Source: Polaromonas sp047303325 (GTDB lineage Bacteria > Pseudomonadota > Gammaproteobacteria > Burkholderiales > Burkholderiaceae_C). From it: DNA of 64,000 nucleotides. The DNA is taken from positions 124,001 through 188,000 of the forward strand of contig NZ_JBKBEX010000003.1 of NCBI RefSeq assembly GCF_047303325.1. Reading direction: 5' to 3'. The translations under genes were made by a program, and so were the position numbers. Shown here in pieces: positions 61,269 to 64,000 of the stretch. A model generated the notes under the pieces. The model was not told the DNA's origin and ran no database searches. It saw nothing but the letters and a program-made list of their open reading frames with translations. How positions within the stretch are numbered: the first letter of the stretch is position 1; the number at the start of each line of letters is the position of its first letter.

Positions 61269-62288
61269 ATGAAATCCGTTCCCACACCGTCATCCGCCAC
61301 CTCCGGCCCGGCACGCCGCACGCTGATCAAGGCCACGGCCGCCGGCGCGGCGCTGGGGCTTATGGGCATGCCCGCCATCCTGCGCGCGCAGGGCGGGCCG
61401 AAAATCCGCATCGGCTACTGGCCCATCGCCGCCGGCCTGCCGTTTTACTCGGCGATCGAACTGGGTTACTTCAAGGAAGCCGGCCTGGACGTGGAAGCCC
61501 TCAAGTTCGCCGGCGCGCAGCAGGTGATGGAGGCGGTGCTCTCGGGCCGCGCCGACGGCACCGCCAACGGCACCGGCTCGGCCAACATCGCCATCGGCGA
61601 GATCGCCCAACCCGGGACCTTCAAGATCTTCTGCTCCAACCCGAGCAACGTGAAGAACGTGCTCGACGAAGTGATCGTGCCGGCGGCCAGTCCGGCCAAG
61701 GTGATGGCCGACCTCAAGGGCAAGCGCGTCGGCTCCGGCCCCGGCATCCAGAACGTGACGCTGGCCAAGACCGTGCTGGAACGCGGCGGCGCCACCGGCG
61801 CGACCGTGGTCGAACTGCCCATAGGCCAGCATGTGGCCGCACTGGCCGCCGGCCAGATCGACGGCGCCTACACGCTGGAGCCCACCGGCACCATAGGCCG
61901 CATGAACGGCACTACCCGCGTGCTCGAAGCCGGCGTGATCGCGCGCTATGTGCTGGGAGACCCGATGGCGCCGTGGTTCGGCGGCTCGGCCTCGCTGTCC
62001 TCGGACTTCATCAAGAAAAACCCCGACGCAGCGAAGAAGTTCGTCGCCGCCTACGGCAAGGGCGTGGCCTACGTGCGCAGCAAATCGGTCGAGGCGCGCC
62101 AGTACCTCAAGGGCTACACCGCGATTGAAGGCCCGCTCACCGGCGAGGTGCCGCTGGCCGCGTACACCATGTACAACGAATTCACCCCGGCCGACGTGGC
62201 GCACTTCCAGAAGTTCTTCGACCTGTTCTCCGAAAAAGGCATCTTCAGCTCGCGCCTCATCGTGGACTCCATGCTCTACAAAGGTTGA
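61269..62288 (+). CDS. NitT/TauT-type ABC transporter binding protein
   Basis: Periplasmic receptor of 339 residues. Twin-arginine-like N terminus (ARRTLIKATAAGAALGLMG) precedes the mature start near RAQGG. The core is the NMT1/THI5-like fold with IRIGYWPIAAGLPFYSAIELGYF. AGGAG lies just upstream of ATG 61269. Ligand unknown; next to allophanate hydrolase it may bind urea, biuret, cyanurate or another N-rich compound. Confidence 0.93.
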   Translation: MKSVPTPSSATSGPARRTLIKATAAGAALGLMGMPAILRAQGGPKIRIGYWPIAAGLPFYSAIELGYFKEAGLDVEALKFAGAQQVMEAVLSGRADGTANGTGSANIAIGEIAQPGTFKIFCSNPSNVKNVLDEVIVPAASPAKVMADLKGKRVGSGPGIQNVTLAKTVLERGGATGATVVELPIGQHVAALAAGQIDGAYTLEPTGTIGRMNGTTRVLEAGVIARYVLGDPMAPWFGGSASLSSDFIKKNPDAAKKFVAAYGKGVAYVRSKSVEARQYLKGYTAIEGPLTGEVPLAAYTMYNEFTPADVAHFQKFFDLFSEKGIFSSRLIVDSMLYKG

Positions 62289-62293
62289 ACACC

Positions 62294-63130
62294 ATGGATA
62301 CCGCCACTTCAGCAACGGCGACACCCGCCAAACCCTGGGCACCTCCGGCCGCGCCGGTGGCCGCCGTGCAGCGCAAGCCGGCGCTGGACAAGGCCCTGCC
62401 CTTCATCGGCCCGGTGGTGCTCTTCATCATCTGGGACCTGGCCGTGCGCCTGGGCTTCATCAAGGCCATCCTGCTGCCGCCGCCCATCGATGCGCTGGGC
62501 GCGCTGCTCAGCGGCTTGGCCGGCGGGCCGCTGCTCAAGGACTTCGCGGTCACCGTGTGGCGTACGGTGCAGGCCTTCCTGATTGCCGCCGCTGTCGGCA
62601 TGCCGCTGGGCGTGCTGCTGGGCAGCAATGAAAAAGCCTACCGCAGCGTGGAGTTCCTGATCGACTTCTTCCGCTCCACGCCGTCCTCTGCGCTGATCCC
62701 GCTGTTCCTGATGATTTTCGGCGTGTCGGACATCAACAAAGTGGCGATCGCCGCGTTCGGCGCATTGCTGATCGTGGTCTTCAACAGCGCCTATGGCGTG
62801 ATCAACGCGCGCAAGCAGCGCGTGATGGCGGCCAAGGTCATGGGCGCCTCACGTTGGCAGGTGTTCAAGGACGTGCTGATCTGGGAAAGCCTGCAGCCGA
62901 GTTTTGTCGGCCTGCGTTCGGCGGTGTCCATGGCGCTGGTCATCGTGATCGTCGCGGAGATGTTCATAGGCGCCGACACGGGCCTGGGCAACCGCATCAT
63001 CAACGCACAGCAGGTCATGAACGTCAAGGACATGTACGCGTCGATCCTGGCTGCGGGAGCCCTGGGCTATGCATTGAATATTTTGTTCCTCATCGCCGAG
63101 CGCCGCATTGTTCATTGGAGTGGAAGATGA
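62294..63130 (+). CDS. NitT/TauT-type ABC transporter permease
   Basis: The 278 residues hold six transmembrane segments and the EAA loop RVMAAKVMGASRWQVFKDVLIWESLQPSFVG. ATG 62294 with AAGG nine bases upstream is preferred over the TTG at 62285 that overlaps the previous stop. It pairs with the binding protein and the ATPase downstream. A dispersed repeat (copy B) lies between it and the ATPase. Confidence 0.93.
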   Translation: MDTATSATATPAKPWAPPAAPVAAVQRKPALDKALPFIGPVVLFIIWDLAVRLGFIKAILLPPPIDALGALLSGLAGGPLLKDFAVTVWRTVQAFLIAAAVGMPLGVLLGSNEKAYRSVEFLIDFFRSTPSSALIPLFLMIFGVSDINKVAIAAFGALLIVVFNSAYGVINARKQRVMAAKVMGASRWQVFKDVLIWESLQPSFVGLRSAVSMALVIVIVAEMFIGADTGLGNRIINAQQVMNVKDMYASILAAGALGYALNILFLIAERRIVHWSGR

Positions 63131-63134
63131 TGTT

Positions 63135-63219
63135 GCCCCCACGTTCGCTCACTGCGTGTAGCTCTCTGCCCCCCGAGGGGGCCGCTGCGCCTGCGGCCTG
63201 GCAAAGCCAGTTCCGCGGC
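63135..63219 (+). repeat. Dispersed GC-rich structured repeat, copy B
   Basis: Matches copy A (27631-27710) along its length. Hairpins CCCCC-CGA-GGGGG and CTGGC-AAA-GCCAG. In the second stem, T-A replaces C-G in copy A; in the first, both sides gain one base. It sits inside an operon, between permease and ATPase. Confidence 0.8.
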
Positions 63220-63281
63220 CCCTGCTTGAAGGGGAGGTCTTCCTGCCTATTCTCCAATTGTGAAACTTGCTGGAGTGCGTC

Positions 63282-64000
63282 ATGTCCGCTGTAATCAACG
63301 CCCCTGTCTTCGCCGACGTCCCGGTGCGCGAGTTCCAGCCCGGCCCGGCCGGCACGCACATCACCATACGCGGCCTGACCAAGTATTTCGCCGGCTGGCC
63401 GCTGTACGAGGACTTCAACCTGGACATCCCCAAACACAAGATCGTGTCGGTCTTCGGGCCCAACGGCTGCGGCAAGTCCACGTTGATCAACATGATCGCA
63501 GGCCTGATCCCCATCGATGCGGGCGAAATCCTGTTTGACGGCAAGTCGCTCAAGGACACCAAGATCGGCTATGTCTTCCAGAATTACCGCGAGGCCATGT
63601 TTCCTTGGATGCGCACCATCGACAACATCGCCTACCCGCTCAAGCTCGAAGGCAGGTCCAAGGCCGAAGTCGACAGGCGCATGGCCGAGCTCGTGGCCTC
63701 TTTCGACGTGAAGTTCGACCTGAACCGCTACCCTTATGAACTCTCGGGCGGGCAGCAGCAGACAGCCTCCATCATGCGGGCGCTCGCGCCCAACCCCGAA
63801 GTGCTTTTCCTGGACGAGCCCTTCTCGGCGCTGGACTTCGAGATGACGCTGTTCATCCGCGAAAAACTGCAGGAGGTCTTCATGCAGACCGGCACCACCA
63901 TGCTGCTGGTCTCGCACGACCTGGAAGAAGCCGTCTACCTGGCCGACCAGGTACTGCTGTTGACCAAGCGCCCGACGCGCGTGGCTGAAATCCTGTCCTA
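63282..64000 (+). CDS. NitT/TauT-type ABC transporter ATPase, 3' end outside window
   Basis: The frame is open to the right edge (239 codons here). Walker A GPNGCGKST (59-67), Q-loop FQNYREAMFPW, signature LSGGQQQ, Walker B LFLDEPFSALD and switch His SHDLEEAV are all visible. GGAG lies six bases before ATG 63282. It completes the importer that follows allophanate hydrolase. Further catabolic genes, such as a biuret or cyanurate hydrolase, may lie just outside. Confidence 0.92.
   Translation, partial: MSAVINAPVFADVPVREFQPGPAGTHITIRGLTKYFAGWPLYEDFNLDIPKHKIVSVFGPNGCGKSTLINMIAGLIPIDAGEILFDGKSLKDTKIGYVFQNYREAMFPWMRTIDNIAYPLKLEGRSKAEVDRRMAELVASFDVKFDLNRYPYELSGGQQQTASIMRALAPNPEVLFLDEPFSALDFEMTLFIREKLQEVFMQTGTTMLLVSHDLEEAVYLADQVLLLTKRPTRVAEILS

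Noticed and set aside
1..64000. tRNA, rRNA, CRISPR, insertion sequence or prophage
   Set aside because: I saw no T-arm-like sequences in the gaps, no transposase or integrase ORF and no repeat-spacer array. A tRNA could be missed by eye.

Overview
This is chromosomal DNA from a high-GC betaproteobacterium, most likely Burkholderiales, family Comamonadaceae (Polaromonas/Variovorax/Rhodoferax type). The call rests on gene order (LysM-dprA-smg divergent from def-fmt; pgk-pyk, cbbA-type fba, purC-purE-purK-Sua5; tsaB-rimI-UDG-like), on the abundance of TRAP and ABC importers, and on a GC-rich intergenic repeat of a kind I recall from Comamonadaceae. I see no rRNA, tRNA, CRISPR array, prophage, insertion sequence or transposase. 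Coding density is about 93%, and many starts overlap the preceding stop (ATGA, GTGA, TGATG).

Layout. 1-5048: the C-terminal part of a DUF1631 protein, then smg, dprA and a LysM envelope protein on the minus strand. 5279-10823: def, fmt, azlCD, pgk and pyk. 10840-13741: a PAP2 phosphatase divergent from a QseB/QseC (PmrA/PmrB)-like two-component system, with a CTTAA-N6-CTTAA box between them. 13888-20192: fba, a clear terminator, purC, a small membrane protein, a thioredoxin-TPR chaperone, purE, purK and Sua5. 20307-26720: a GT-C-like membrane protein of lower GC, a LysE exporter, cutA, dacB, and the tsaB-rimI-degenerate UDG operon. 26729-28588: an EamA exporter and pyrF.

28649-34607 is a minus-strand catabolic operon: TRAP binding protein, fused TRAP permease, LacI regulator, 2-hydroxyacid dehydrogenase and a lactonase-type amidohydrolase. 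A LacI-type palindrome lies on its predicted -10. 35042-42776 is a plus-strand dipeptide-type ABC operon ending in an M19-like peptidase, a thioesterase and an EamA transporter. Its sigma-70-like promoter is followed by a GntR-type operator. 42751-49947 holds a LysR regulator, an NmrA-like protein, benE-gshB, a histidine phosphatase, a YafJ-like amidotransferase, a DHA2 exporter and a tautomerase.

50035-59255: a zinc-ribbon metallopeptidase, a GIY-YIG-like protein, OsmC, a second DUF1631 protein with an unannotated 32-residue ORF upstream, a small exported protein, and a haloacid-dehalogenase/malate-synthase-G pair. 59456-64000: allophanate hydrolase with a NitT/TauT-type ABC transporter, preceded by a textbook sigma-54 promoter. 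This looks like a nitrogen-scavenging operon, and it runs off the right edge.

The most informative observations are the regulatory ones (sigma-54, GntR, LacI and QseB-type sites next to fitting operons), two repeat copies with compensatory stem changes, a UDG-family protein that has lost its Fe-S cysteines, and the 32-residue ORF.
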